Shown piece after piece: positions 1 to 12,700 of a stretch of 64,000 nucleotides of DNA; within the stretch, counting starts at the first letter, position 1; the number at the start of each line of letters is the position of its first letter. The stretch is taken from positions 21,825,336 to 21,889,335 of the forward strand of contig NC_066849.1 in the NCBI RefSeq assembly GCF_001640805.2, read 5' to 3'. The DNA is from Lates calcarifer (taxonomy: Eukaryota > Chordata > Actinopteri > Centropomidae). Made by a program: the position numbers and the translations under genes. The notes under the pieces were generated by a model. It made no database searches, was not told where the DNA came from, and saw only the letters and a list, made by a program, of their open reading frames with translations.

Positions 1-856
1 TTTCTGCATACTTGATGCTTTTCCCAGCCGCAAATACCAAAGTTCGCCCAGGACGCTGCAAAACAGATTCACTCTAAACCGACCTGCGATTTTACCTTAT
101 AAGGGTTTGAATACTTTAGGCCTTAGGTTGTGTGTATATGTGTATACGTGTCTGTCTGAGCGTAGGCGTGCTAGAGGAGCTAGGTTAAAGGTTTGGGATG
201 AATATTTCACACAGCTGGTGAGTCTTTGTTATCATCTAGAGATGGTGTCTCTGGCAGCATCAGCGGTGGTTTAGGAAAGCTTAAAGCAGATGAGGAGAAA
301 ATTCCACGGTTACCACTTGATCTAACATCGTTCCATTCCTTTGGTTGATGCCAGCAACACACACACACAGACGCACGTACGCAAACACAGAAAACCTCCT
401 GGTGGTAGGTCTGAACTGGAACATTGTTGGAATTCTAGTAACCTCCCCTTCCTCTGCAGTTCTTGAAAATTCTGCACCATTAAGGCTAATATATACTGCA
501 GTCTGCTCCTTCACCACTGGAGGAAAACTGTTTAGCATTCCACACGACAAGGGAAATGTAACCCTCTGCTCTTTGTTATTTCCTACCAATGCTTTGGTCT
601 TTTTGCAGGTGGATTTTTTTTTAAAGCCTGTCCTGATGATTTACCCTTTCTTGAACTTCTTTCACCCAGTTGGCTTTGGTTACTAATGGAGGTGTAAGTC
701 TGTGGGTAACTGCTCAAAGTACTAATTAAAAGTACTAATTAAAAGTCCTTCTTGTCTTTCTAAGGAGATTAAATGTTCTTGCTACAGCTGTGATTGCCTA
801 CACTGCCACGTCCATGTGATTAAGACTGAAACGGTGCTAAAAGGTCTCTACAAATC

Positions 857-1042
857 GGGGTGTCTGGTGGCTTAGAGGTTCAGACACATGCCATTAACTG
901 TGATCCTAACATCCCTGGTTCTATTCCAGCGAGGGACTATTGTCGTATGTCGCACCCTCCTCTCTTTTCCTCACCATTTCCTCTCTATATTTTACTATGA
1001 CTTATTCCAATAAAAGGCAGAATGTCCAAAAGAAATCATTAA
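857..1042 (+). mobile_element. tRNA-derived SINE
   Basis: The head has the two internal RNA polymerase III promoter boxes of a tRNA-derived SINE. An A-box-like TGGCTTAGAGGTT lies at 868-880 and a B-box-like GGTTCTATTCC at 917-927. A pyrimidine-rich body follows (CCCTCCTCTCTTTTCC, about 953-970), then the tail AATAAAAGGCAGAATGTCC around 1010-1028. This layout, including 'gtctggtggcttagaggttcag', matches a SINE family I know as widespread in percomorph fish. The copy is diverged, and the right boundary in the A-rich tail is approximate. Confidence 0.75.
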
Positions 1043-3159
1043 AAAAGGGAGAATCGTCTAAGAGACCATGCTTCTTGAGAACAGAGACTACTGAGAATGA
1101 CAATTGCTTCTCTATCTATAGAATGACCTGAGATCAGTCTTATGCAGTTTGAATGGTCTGGAAGTGAAAATAGTTTGAAACTAGGTTTATCAAATTCAAA
1201 AGAAATGCAAAGATTTTAACAGGATTCATTTCTTTCTAACAGATGCAATGGATTTATTTGCAGAAGAAAACATAAGAATCTGTGCTCCTTAAATGACAAT
1301 ACATACTCTACACTTGATGCCAAATAGATCTTTTAATATTTGCATCATCTCATTTCTGAAATTTGTAGGAAGACAAGACAGACTGGGTGAAACTACTGCT
1401 ACAAGATGTCAATAATGTGATTCTGTCTGAGATGAACACATAACTCATCTTGAGAGTGATATGGTCTTGAGTGACTTGCAACTGATAAGCTTTGTGTTCG
1501 GAGACTTGACAGAAGAACACTAAAAAAAAGTCTGTGTTCTGCATTTCTATTTTTAAACTCTTATAACAGTTTTGATCTTTCTTTAAGGCGAGAGCTGTCA
1601 GATAACTCAGATTTCATATCTGTACTGCTGCAAAAGGAAGCAGACTCAAGTGAACCTACAGCATATCAGATCTAGTTATGGTAGCACTTGAGACACACAG
1701 CTGCATATCCGAAATTGAATACTGATTAAGTTCCCCAGTCCTCTGAATAAACATGACACATGAACAAGCAACCTAAAGTGTGCTCATTATGGCAAGCATG
1801 TCCAACACTCTGCCTTACAGGGACAAGGCCACAAAGTTCAACCTTGAGGTCAAGAGGACACATGCAGCAGTTCAAAGAGACAGCACACATTTATTCAGCC
1901 ATGCGTGCATATAATCAGGCATGAATGCATGTGCATACACTCAGACAAAGTCGACACCTAACTGTCTAATCAACAGCTGCTGAGGCGCACACATGAGAGT
2001 GCTGACTTCATGCCAAGAATAAGAGTAATACCTCACTTTGGAGTCACAGTTCAGGGCCACACATGATGACAAATACCTTTGTGAGGGCTGAACAAAGGCT
2101 GTTCATTTAGGGTCCCAGCTATGTTTAGCCCCTTGCTCAGGCCATGCAGTCACCGGACTAAGCAGGATCTCCATGCATGGTGTAAAACACTCGACACACT
2201 TTCTGTGGCTCATACCAGCAGTGACATCAAGAGACAAAGTGACTCGCAGTCATTCATTTCAAATGATTGGAGTGACAAAGAGAGGAGTGGCAAAAAGCGG
2301 AGCAACAGCTGTCGCAGACATATTAACAACTTCAGTGAAGCGGAACAGTTCAGCTTAATGCAAATAAGTAGTAACATAGTTTAGTGATAGACAGCTGAAG
2401 GGCAAATGCTTTAGCTCCAGTTTGTCTTTTCCTATCACCTGCAAAATGCTAACTGTGCCTTTAGTCAAGTTTATTTAAATTCTCCTCTTCTGCCTCCTCC
2501 TCATTAACGTCACAACATGCAAAACTATATATGATTATTGCCACAAAATAAAATCAAGAATAACATCTATAAAATATACAGTGGCTGGAAATGAGAGGAT
2601 GAAATCTAATGTCACATTTCAAACTTAATTTGTAAAAAAAAAATCATGTTCACACTCACAGTCAGCATACACAATACAAAAAGCAGTTTCTCCAACTCAG
2701 TCCATACTCTTGACAAACAATCCAAGCTTCTAAGAAGACTTCTTTTTCAGAGAAGACTATCATTAACACTTACCACTGGACCTGACGTTAAAACATTGGT
2801 CTCTGATACTGAACACCTTTCCTTGATATCAAGCCAGGCCTGCTTTTGTTGATGCTATCGTTGGTGAGGATGGTGTTCTGAGAAAAACTTGCACAGGTCT
2901 GAAAATATTTCCATCATGACAAGCTTAAGACACTTTATAGTAGAGCCTTGAATATTTGCAACTCTCAAGGACAGAGGTCTGGAGTAGTACAATGAACACA
3001 TGACTGAAAGACAAGAAAACACAAAGCCAAAGTTTATGTAAACTTCAACAATCACATGGACACCATCTTAGGACAGTGAGCGAGCGTATAAAATATCTGT
3101 CAGATGTGATTAATTTGACATATTCTTGCCCTGTCCTCTCCATCTTCAATTTATCATTC

Positions 3160-4075
3160 CCTTCCAGTTAAGCTCTCAGTTCAGCTGGCTGAAACTGCGA
3201 TAAACGAGGCTCTGCTCGATGAGTTCAGACCGTGGCTTATGCCTGTGACTAATCATGACCCTGCTGGTTCAGTTCCACTTGTTCCATCAGTGTCTCCACG
3301 GACACCAAAACCCCCCGCTGGATGGCTTGAGGAATCTGCTAAACGATTGCATAATACAGTAGATTACAAAATGCAAAGTGAAACCAAAGCACATGATGTA
3401 AACTGGCAATTTAACCATTTGAAGGCAAAGGCCTAATTTGAAAACAAATTAAACTTCAAAAACTGACTGGTGAAAATGGAGGAGAAACATATTCAGTGGA
3501 AAGGAGTCTGGGATGACTAAGGCTCTATGGGTGACTTAAGGGGCGTTATCCATTCATAAAGGACCCTAGATGAACTTCTGCTCTGAGTTGAACAGGCCGA
3601 GTATGACCAGCTCTATCCTTTTGCTATAAGCATTGGAAACCAGGACCAAATGTTCTCATGCACCATAAAGGAAAAAGATCTGACAGAAACAATCTATTCG
3701 TACATCATTGCAAAACCTTTCCAAATCCTTTAAACTTTGTTATGATTTCTGGCCCAATCTATTAAAGAGTTTCCCCCAAAAAAGCCGATGGCTCTCATGT
3801 TGTTATCACCAGATGATGTCATGGACCCAATCGGAGAGGATTATGCAGATGGTGGGAGAGCTGAACTGTGTGTTAGCTGAAGGAAAATGTGGATTCCTCT
3901 GGCAAACTATGGGAAGAATGACGAGGAATTTGGCCTCACATTAATCTCTTCCTTCTTACGGAGGAAGGTTTGGCTCGACACCAAATTGTTCCATTGTAAA
4001 TGCTCAGCCTTGCGCTTGTATTTCCTCTAACAAAAGTAGATTCCTCCTCAAGACGGCAGGAAATAAACAAAAAAA
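3160..4075 (+). pseudogene. Decayed coding-like segment, unidentified, possibly a processed pseudogene
   Basis: One plus-strand frame (frame of position 3239) reads as protein-like sequence from about 3167 to 4027, interrupted by about eight stop codons and no obvious frameshift. The first open stretch, about 3167-3433, contains LLDEFRPWL and GWLEESAKRLH. Later stretches contain EQAEYDQLYPFAISIG (about 3595) and, around 3780-3950, LLSPDDVMDPIGEDYADGG and NYGKNDEEFGLTL. An AATAAA followed by an A-run lies at about 4061-4074, as at the end of a retroposed copy. I could not name the parent protein. Eight stops in roughly 285 codons is only moderately below chance, so the case rests on the look of the translated segments. 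Confidence 0.35.
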
Positions 4076-5149
4076 TGAGTCTGAGACAATGGAAGGGGAT
4101 GCATACAAAATGGCACTCTGTTTCTTATGTTCCATTAGTCATTGTCCTTGAATGGGAATCACAATTGAGGTGGAAGAACGTAGCAGTTTCATTATTGCGA
4201 TTCCACTTCCATTACATATCAACTTCAATAAACAACAAAGTAAGCACAGAACATTTCCCAAGGACAAAAGTACAGCAGATGACTAAGTAAGTGATCAAAT
4301 ATGGTATTGTATGACAAACACAAAGAACAACATCTTTTGCTCAGTTGGAAAGCACGCATATTTTACATTCCTTAGGTTGTATTTCAGTACATTGCATCCA
4401 TCATAAAATAGCGGTTAAATAAGTCATTCCATCCGCTTCCTCTGCTGACTCCTTGCTCAATGTGCTAGGCTCCATAAATGGTTTGTTCTCACCCTCTAGC
4501 CAGGGTTAATCCCCACTGCTTGACTTCTGACTTACTAGAGAGCCGTTTAGGGACAGAACGGACATGCAAGCATGCAAATCTGTTCCAGCTTCATATTTAG
4601 AGTTCCTCATCCCTAAATACCAAAATATTCCTTTGACACGACTGGAATGCAGAACAAAAGCCTTATTTCTGTTATACAAAACTGTGTTAAGTCTCAAAGT
4701 TCATTTTTAACCTTGGAAACAGTTGACAAAACAATCTCACCTCCAAGTCAATTTAGAAGATGTTCTGGAGCCTCAGTAGTTTCATCTCCCAATGAATATG
4801 TTACCACTAAGACCATGATATGAAAGGTCCAGAACAGCTACTAAAGGCACCTTGAGGTGAGACTGTTCTGTTAAATTTTGTGCTAATATTTTTCAGTTAT
4901 TTACTTTGCAAATTACTGGACAATGTTACCTGTGACTGCTCAACAAACCAATTGAAAGTCATAAAAATGGAGTAGACGTATAAATAAAGTAGACGTAGCT
5001 TTGTTTCACAGGGTCAAAGGTCCAAAAACCCCTGACCTATAGATCATGGGAACAACAGGTGTCTGTTTCTATTCATTCCTAATGTATGAGTCTGTACGAT
5101 GAGGCCATAGATACAACACTGAGTCATGATCCATACTGGCACCCGAGCC

Positions 5150-5410
5150 TTACATGGTCAGTCTGTCCATTTATGCTTCTGCCAGTCATGTTGACTCGTA
5201 CTGAGCAGGTGACAGCCAGGGACTCTGTGACATTCCTGAGGAGACCTTGATGCTGTGAAGCCATGACAAGAACATTCCTGCGAGCTGCATGCGTGACTTT
5301 CCATCTGTTTGCAGGTTTATCTGTAATGTGGCCGGCATGTTGACAAGCATGATGTAACTGCTGAAGTCAGGTGACGGATGGGGGAATCTCATATATGACT
5401 CATGCTCACA
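5150..5410. promoter_or_regulatory. Candidate intronic enhancer with TEAD and AP-1 motifs
   Basis: Two perfect TEAD (MCAT) sites, ACATTCCT, lie 42 bp apart at 5230-5237 and 5272-5279. A perfect AP-1 site, TGACTCA, is at 5396-5402. The stretch is less AT-rich than its surroundings and has no repeat signature. TEAD and AP-1 sites together are a known mark of YAP-responsive distal enhancers. Function here is inferred from motifs only. Confidence 0.25.
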
Positions 5411-7199
5411 TAATGATTTAATATGAACAAATCTGAGCTGTGAAGCTTAAAGGAGTTGTGACATTTAATGTGTCAGCAATAACCTATAATAGATAACCTT
5501 TTCATAGTCATCATATTTGAAGGCATCACATTATCTGCGCTCCTCTTAAATGTCACTGACATCACATGGCCTGCAATTTATATGCATTTAAAAACTGAGC
5601 TGAAATTTAAATTGAACTCACTTTTTATGTAAGAAAATATGAACAATGAACATCTGACATTTGTGAGCCGGCAATGACAGGAGACGTGGTGTCAACTTTT
5701 ATGTTGTGCTATTAACTGGAGAACATCATAGTGTTGTATAGCCCTACAAATGTTCACATTACACGTTTCTCTCCCCTTCCTCAACAAACTCACAGAGAAC
5801 TGATTATGTACCAATTAAAGATATCTGTTCCTTTATCAAATACAACATCTGAAAGAACCCATTTTGTTGTTAACTCTGTATTTCTCTCAGATATTAGCAA
5901 GCTAGACTAAGTAGCTCCCATTCAGAAAATGGAGGCTTGCCAGTAGCACTAATCCTAGACAAGATTTTACTCCTGGCTAAATCACTGGAAGCTCCTGCAC
6001 AGTAAATTTTATGTCCATCCAATACAAAATAGAACTATCTAGGTAGAATGAGCTGTCTCTCTTTCTTTTGTCTTCTCTTTCCATGACCAGACTGTTTAAA
6101 CGTCCAGTAACCACAACGTTTCTGGTTACAGGACGTTAAGTGATATTAAGAACTTTTTAAATAAACACTATTGCACCAATCAAATAACCAACAACAGACC
6201 ATCATTAACAGTCAGAACCAAGGATCCACATCCCCTTGAAAACAGAAATGCAAAAAGGTACACAAGTCTAAACGAACACCCAGGACACCAACTTGGAATC
6301 AAATTTTCATCATAGAAATTCATCATCGAACTATAGAAAATTCAAGTGGGTGCAACTATGAGTGGAGAGTTTTGCCTAAGTGCTCAGGCTTAAAATGTAT
6401 TTTTGAAAGAGAGGGAAAGAAAAAATCTCAACATATGGCAAAATAACTGTTTTATCAAACTGTTGATTTATCATGGTGACTTTGTTCTAGGAGACACTGT
6501 ATGTAGTTTTGCCCACTGTGTCTTTATGTAATGTAATTCTGACTTGCACGATGCATTAAAAGAGTCAAAAGTAATTGAGCTTGAGTCCATAATGTGAAAT
6601 TGTGCGTTTAATTGTAGTTTACGATTGCTGTACTTTCTCCAATTTTTCCATCAGTCTGCATGTGATTTCTATGTGTATGACCTAATGAAATGCAGTAAAA
6701 TGTCACAGCAAACATAAAATATAGAATAATAAAAAAATTAAAAAATCAATAATGAGGGGATCAATAGAGAGACAGTGATGGAGCCACAGGGTGATCTGTC
6801 TGGAGGGCTGTGTAACGGTAATGACTGTTACCCATGTGAAAAAAAAAATCAGTTTTTTTCCAAACAGTGTCAAACAAAAACAAGTCTTTCAAACTGAAGG
6901 TGTCATTTATTTTTTTGTAAACCTTGAATATGATCATATAAAAGCAGACATGCTGTCAGAGGATTGGAATGTGAAATGGAGCACAGTGGGAATGTCTCAC
7001 AGGCTCCTGGTGTGTGTGTGTGTAACTCCCCAGGTCTGGCACAGGACAGGTGTGCTTCTTGGGATAGAACAATCCCTGTTATTGCCCAGCCAGCCTTATA
7101 TTACCGCCTCATGCCCATCCAGTCACATCCAAACACTGGTAAACAGGTAGAAGAGAACAACCATCAATCACTGTGTGCGCTGAGACCTGACTCATGCCA

Positions 7200-7202
<3 letters not shown>

Positions 7203-7263
<61 letters not shown>
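7203..7263. repeat. (AC)n microsatellite
   Basis: About 30 uninterrupted AC dinucleotides. The open frames that cross it on both strands are simply the repeat read as Thr-His or Val-Cys runs and are not genes. Confidence 0.97.
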
Positions 7264-7264
<1 letters not shown>

Positions 7265-7844
7265 GAAAACGGACCAGCAACACAAAGAGCAGAGTGTATT
7301 TTTGGAGGACAATCCTATTTTTCCAGGCATGTTTCTGTCATTATCATTCCTGGAGTAGCTCATGTTTGAAGTCAGCGGGCCGTAGAACAGCACAGCACTC
7401 GCTCTGCACAGAAGTGGGATGGCTACGAGGAGATGATGGGGAAAGCAGGTGCTGTGATTGGGGCTACGCTAGTGCCACAGAGGGAGAAGGAGAGAGAGAA
7501 ATAGAGAGGAGGGGGCAGCAACAACGACAGTCAGAGCATTCTGACCTTATTTCCCTGACTAGACCCCAACTCCTTCTGATATGTTTTCATTTCTACTTCC
7601 CCTTGCTGTCTGATCAGTCGGTTTAGTCTATCACACCCCTGGTCTGTCTATCCATCTGTCTGCAGGGCTGTGTTTATGTCTGATAGAGAGTAGTAGTGAC
7701 AAGAGAAGGGAAGTTGAGCTGTTTTCCTACAAGGAGGGTAATGGTGCTGAAACATCATGGTAGCCTCAGGCTGATTTTATAATGTGCTGCTGTGTGGAAA
7801 GTTCATAACACTTTAACTTTGACCTTATTTGCCACTGACCAGAG

Positions 7845-8190
7845 CTTTAAAGGAAAATTCAGGTTTATTTTTGTAAGTCTGGCCATCATTTGCACTCACT
7901 GCTGAGATCTGAGAACATGCCAGCACCTGAGGATTGTCTGACAGGGCAGGAAACACACAGATCAGACGTTCAGACTGTCTGTAAATAAGCCAACAGTTTA
8001 TCGAGATGATCAAAACCACTTTCTTTAAAAGTAAAACAGAAAGAGTGCACATCTGAGATGTCTGAAATAATACTTCATGGCACAAGAAAACTGTGTGCTT
8101 TTACAACTATGTAGAACTACAACGAGTACACTAGGTCACTTAGAACTAGAAAAACAGTCTGTAAACTGTGATGAATGATTATAACAGGCA
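7845..8190 (+). repeat. Probable dispersed teleost repeat
   Basis: It begins TTTAAAGGAAAATTCAGGTTTATTT. I associate a closely similar start with an abundant non-autonomous repeat in fish genomes. No second copy was found in this window and the right boundary is a guess, so family membership is tentative. Confidence 0.3.
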
Positions 8191-9134
8191 GTTTGGGTCA
8201 TAATTTTACTGTTCGCCTTCGCTTCGTCTTCCAAATAAGCTTGGCTAACCTATTTTAAACTTGTATAAACATCTGACTGCTCCCATTTCTTGCCCCATTC
8301 ACTTTCTTTGAAGATGTTTAAGCAATTTCAGTTTTTTTTCCAAACAGACCTGACCAAAAAACTATTTTGAAATGTAGATTGTAAAGAAGCAGAAAATTTC
8401 ATGTCTTGCTGTAATTGTCGCTTTAAATACTCTATCCTCAATTGTGGTGAAAGTCTCAAAGAGCAAAAAAAAAAAGCAAAGCATATTAGATTTTCCTCTT
8501 CAGCATGAATTCAACAGTAAACATACACAGTTGATAAGCAAAGGTGAGCTCTCACCAACTCAGCACAGACTACTTGTGTTATTGTTATTGCTCGTGTGTC
8601 TGCAGCAGCAGAGGAGACGAAGTGAGGATGGGGGATATTTGGTCTGCAATGTGTGCGAGGAAGTGTTTTCAAGCAGATATGGAGCTGATGTCATCTTCCT
8701 CACAGACAGAAGAAACACTCGCTACATTTATATGCAATATCTAAAAAATATATATATATTCCATTTATTTTGCCCTACTAAGCCCCTGAAATGGTATGAA
8801 AATTAATATTCCACTAATATTTCCATTCACATGCAGTTGAGTACACTAATGATAAAAAACTGGTGTAAACAGTGGTGTTACCTAAAGGTTTGGTGTGTAA
8901 ACCTTCTGGTGACTTCAACTATATCTGCATGGCAGGAGAGAGACTATTTAAAGTGGATGACAGCATGCAAAAAACGTGTCAGTGTGTGTTTGAGTGTGTA
9001 TGTGTGTAAGAGAAAGTGTGTGCAAGGCTGATGTAATGCATGCCTTCAGTTCATCGGTCTGATAAACATTTTAAAGGAGGACCTTTAATCTGAGAGGCAT
9101 CATGGAGACCTACCTGACATGTACATACACTATA

Positions 9135-9748
9135 CCACTGATCAGCCACAACATTAAAACCACTGACAGATGAAGTGAATAACATTGATCATCTTGTTAG
9201 AATGCAATGTTTTGCTGGGAAACCTTAGGTCCTGACAGTCATCTGGATGTTACTCTGACACGTGCCAACCACCTAAACATGTCAACAGCACTCCACAACG
9301 GCAGCAGCCTCTCCCAGCGGGACAATGTGTCCACTACACCACAAATACTGCTGAGAAATGGTTCAGGGAGGATGACAAAGACTCTAAAGAGTTGACCCAG
9401 CCTCCTAACTCCCCAGATCCCAATCCAATCAAGCTTCTGTGGGATGAGCCAGAACAAAGCAGGTCCATGGAGGCCCCTACCCTGCAAACCACAAGACCCA
9501 AATGATCTGCTGCCAATGTCCTGGTGCCAGGCACCACAGGGCGGCTCCAGAGGTTACATGCCCAAATGGGTCAGCACAGGGGAACCTACACAATAATAGG
9601 CAGGTTCCACAGATGTGTGAATCGGATTGGGAGAATTTGGAGACCAGGTCAACGCCTGGAGGAGACCCTTGCCACTGGGGAATGTGCACTGCATTATAAT
9701 AATATGGTCAATGTTATTCACTTCATCTGTCAGTGTGGCTGATCAGTG
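9135..9748 (+). mobile_element. Tc1-like transposon remnant with fold-back structure
   Basis: A TA dinucleotide flanks each end (9133-9134 and 9749-9750), and the inverted termini begin CACTGATCAGCCACA. The inner part keeps a degenerate piece of a DDE transposase. The final catalytic block reads NSPDPNPIKLLW near 9404-9440, where the usual glutamate of NPIEHLW is lysine. The 3' part, about 9600-9748, is an inverted copy of the 5' end joined to an inverted copy of the catalytic-block region. It is not a normal 3' end but makes long inverted arms. The element is non-functional. Tc1/mariner elements use a TA target, consistent with the flanks. Confidence 0.75.
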
Positions 9749-12700
9749 TATATCATTAATTATTAGAAGACAAGAATTCAAACTGTGCTAACAACAAACA
9801 CAGTAGGTGATGACACCCTAATGCCTCCTTTTGATCTTTCAATCAAGTCCAGACTAAACATATGGAGAAAAAGTGCTGCGTGACGATCTTTAATGTTCAA
9901 ATGGTTTACTGTGATAAACGGACATTATCGCTGTGTCTTGTTTCTCACTCTAATTCTCAGCAGTCAGAAAGGGTCACAAGTATTAACATCTCAGTAAATA
10001 AGAGGATTGTTTACAATCCCTGAGTGCTACAACCTCAATTATAGAAAATGTCAGAGTAGTTTAGTATTCATGAATGCAACGCCTTTAGCGGCACCAAAGC
10101 TATTCAGTTAAACATTTTATTCTGCTTGCTATTCATAGTGGATTTGCAAAGTGAATACTCAATGATGTGGCAAAGTCACATTAGGGGTTTTAATCATGTT
10201 GTGATGAAAAGAAACCTGGCACACGACAAACTCCTCAGAGGCCTGAAGCAGGAAGAATGGAGCTGCGACGGATGTTTCATACCTGGCCTAGATTAATAAC
10301 ACACACTCGGGCATGGATGTGATATCAGCTCACTACAGTGAAAATCCTTCAGGATCCTACTAAAAATCCATGAAATTTTATTGTAAAACAGTGGCAAGAA
10401 ACAGAACCTGTGCACATGACAGCACCAACACAAGGTTACATAGCAGGTAACAGTGCTGGTTCTAAATGTGTGCAGACTTTCAGCTGTGCTTACAGAACAA
10501 AGTGTCTGCTAAATGAATGAATGAATGAATGCTCTAACTGACCAACCAATACTGCCAGGACTAAGGCCACCGCACTATATTGTCACCTGTATATTGTAAA
10601 TCTGGAGGTTGTCTGAGGCTGGATTTATGGTTCTCTGAATACACATGTAAACGTTTCTGCAGGGCTGCGCATAGAAGAGCATTATGGGTAACTGTAGGTT
10701 AAGCAGAGATTCACAGAAAAGCCAGTGCATACGCCTCCCTAATCTGTACAACATGTTGTGCAGGCCTGAGTGTCCATCAAGTTAATTGGGTGATCCAACT
10801 GAAAGGACAAAGTCATATACTTTCATCATCAAAATCCATACAAAGTTCAAAACAAACAGCCATGTCCTTCTCTCCAAACAACCCCTGAGAACGTTCATGA
10901 TAAGTGCATCCTAGAGAGGCGTACTCGAGCCTCGACATGGTAAATTTGCACAGCATTAATTAAATCAGAAGAACTAAAGTCTAGTGCCATATGTTTGGAT
11001 TTCCACTAAAATCAAACAGAAACTGCATCAGAAATACTTCTGAGGCTTCTAGTTTTATTTTTAAACCAGTCTAGGTTTTGATTTGTTGGGTATAACGTTA
11101 ACATACTGTATTTAAGGCCACTTGAAACTGGAAGAACTGTTTCAATAACTTGAGTCCTTCAGACCACTACTTAGGAACTCAATATCTCAGTACTTGCTGT
11201 GAGTGCTGTATATCGTCTACAAATAACCCTATTTTCCATTAGCTGTCTCCAATTTTGTTCCATGGTTCCCTAACCACTATAAGAGTGTAGCTGCTGTTGT
11301 TACATAGCCAGAGCTAATGAGGTAGATGAATTAAGCAGCTGAGGATCAGTGAACCTGATGCCTCTGGGCAGATCCATGGAAATCTCTGACAGAAACATAT
11401 AGGAAAGCCAGTGATCAGATAAATTGCGATTCAAGTTTACAGTGTAGCAGCATGTAAAACACACACAGACACTGGTGCACAAAGCAGCAGCAACAACAGG
11501 CTGACCTGACATGCCCGGTTTAAAAAAGGTCAATCAATAGCATCCCAGAGCAGAGCGGTGACGAGGAGGAACTGCAATGTCTGTTATGGCTGGACAACGA
11601 GAGCGGTTCTTGGCCAACAGGACACAAACAATGAGTTTGGTTCACTGCTGCATGCTGGGACACACCCACCTGTGTGTGTCTGGGAGGGATGTCTGTGTGT
11701 ACTGGTTTGTATTTTGAGTGTACGGGACAAGCTTTTGAGGGAGTGTACTGTTCTTGGACTTTTGTTTTCTTATCTAATTGTGTGCATGCATCTGTCTGGC
11801 TCTGGATGCATTTGTGTATTTATCTGTAAACTTCTGTGTGTGTGTCTGGGGGGGTTAATAGGTTGGTCTAAGACACATGGAGAAGAGGAATCATGGGCTC
11901 AAGCTTGGCACGTTCTCAATACTTTCTTCCAGGCTGCTTATCTGAGAACTGTGTGTGTAGTCTACACCAGGGGTTTTTGAAAGTGATGAAAAAAATCAAG
12001 ACAACTGCACCCCCCCCCCCACCACCACCCTCTGGCCTCAATTTAAAATAGATGGAGTGTTTTGTCTACAGGTCCACACATTGTCAGTATATAGCAATTA
12101 TCTGTATATGAATAGACAGAATAGTGTGCTGGTCTTCTATGAATACATTTTGAGTGTTAGTAATGCCAAAAATATTGATGGTTCAACATGAAAAAATAAT
12201 TATTAATGGATTTTGCAACTCCTCTTGTTATTCTTTGTCTAACTTATATTCGAGGGATAATCGTGAAATAACTTTGAGAGCTACAGTTCCCATAATCTGG
12301 AGACTTTGGTGAATATTAACAGGAAGTATAGTGTTGCCATGGTTGTGGGCTGCAGCTTTGGATCTGTTTTCTTATCTTTAGCCAATATTTGTTTACGCTT
12401 TGGCAAAGTGGCACCATTAAAAGCAACCTGAATTACACATTAGTAGTTCCTGTTTGCCTTGAATTCATAGATGTACAGACAACTATCATCTGGTTACTTT
12501 GATACTGAAGAAACCTTGAAAACATAATGATTCACAGGCAAGTTTTGGAGACAGGAGTGTCTTTTTCTATGATTTCTGAGCATATTTATGTACTTCCATT
12601 CAAAATGGACACAAGGGAGATAGTATCCTTGTGAAGTGCAAGTCACACTGAATCTAACAGTGTGTATCAAGTGTGTTCAGATCTGAGTTGAGTTATGACT

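Noticed and set aside
6964..7626. 220-codon plus-strand open frame
   Set aside because: It is kept open by the (AC)n microsatellite (Thr-His run). The flanks show no homology or codon bias.
9207..9742. Several overlapping open frames in both directions
   Set aside because: These are fragments of the degenerate Tc1-like element and its inverted arm, not genes.
10500..10535. Short (ATGA)n-like tract
   Set aside because: Only about four units, too short to list as a meaningful repeat.
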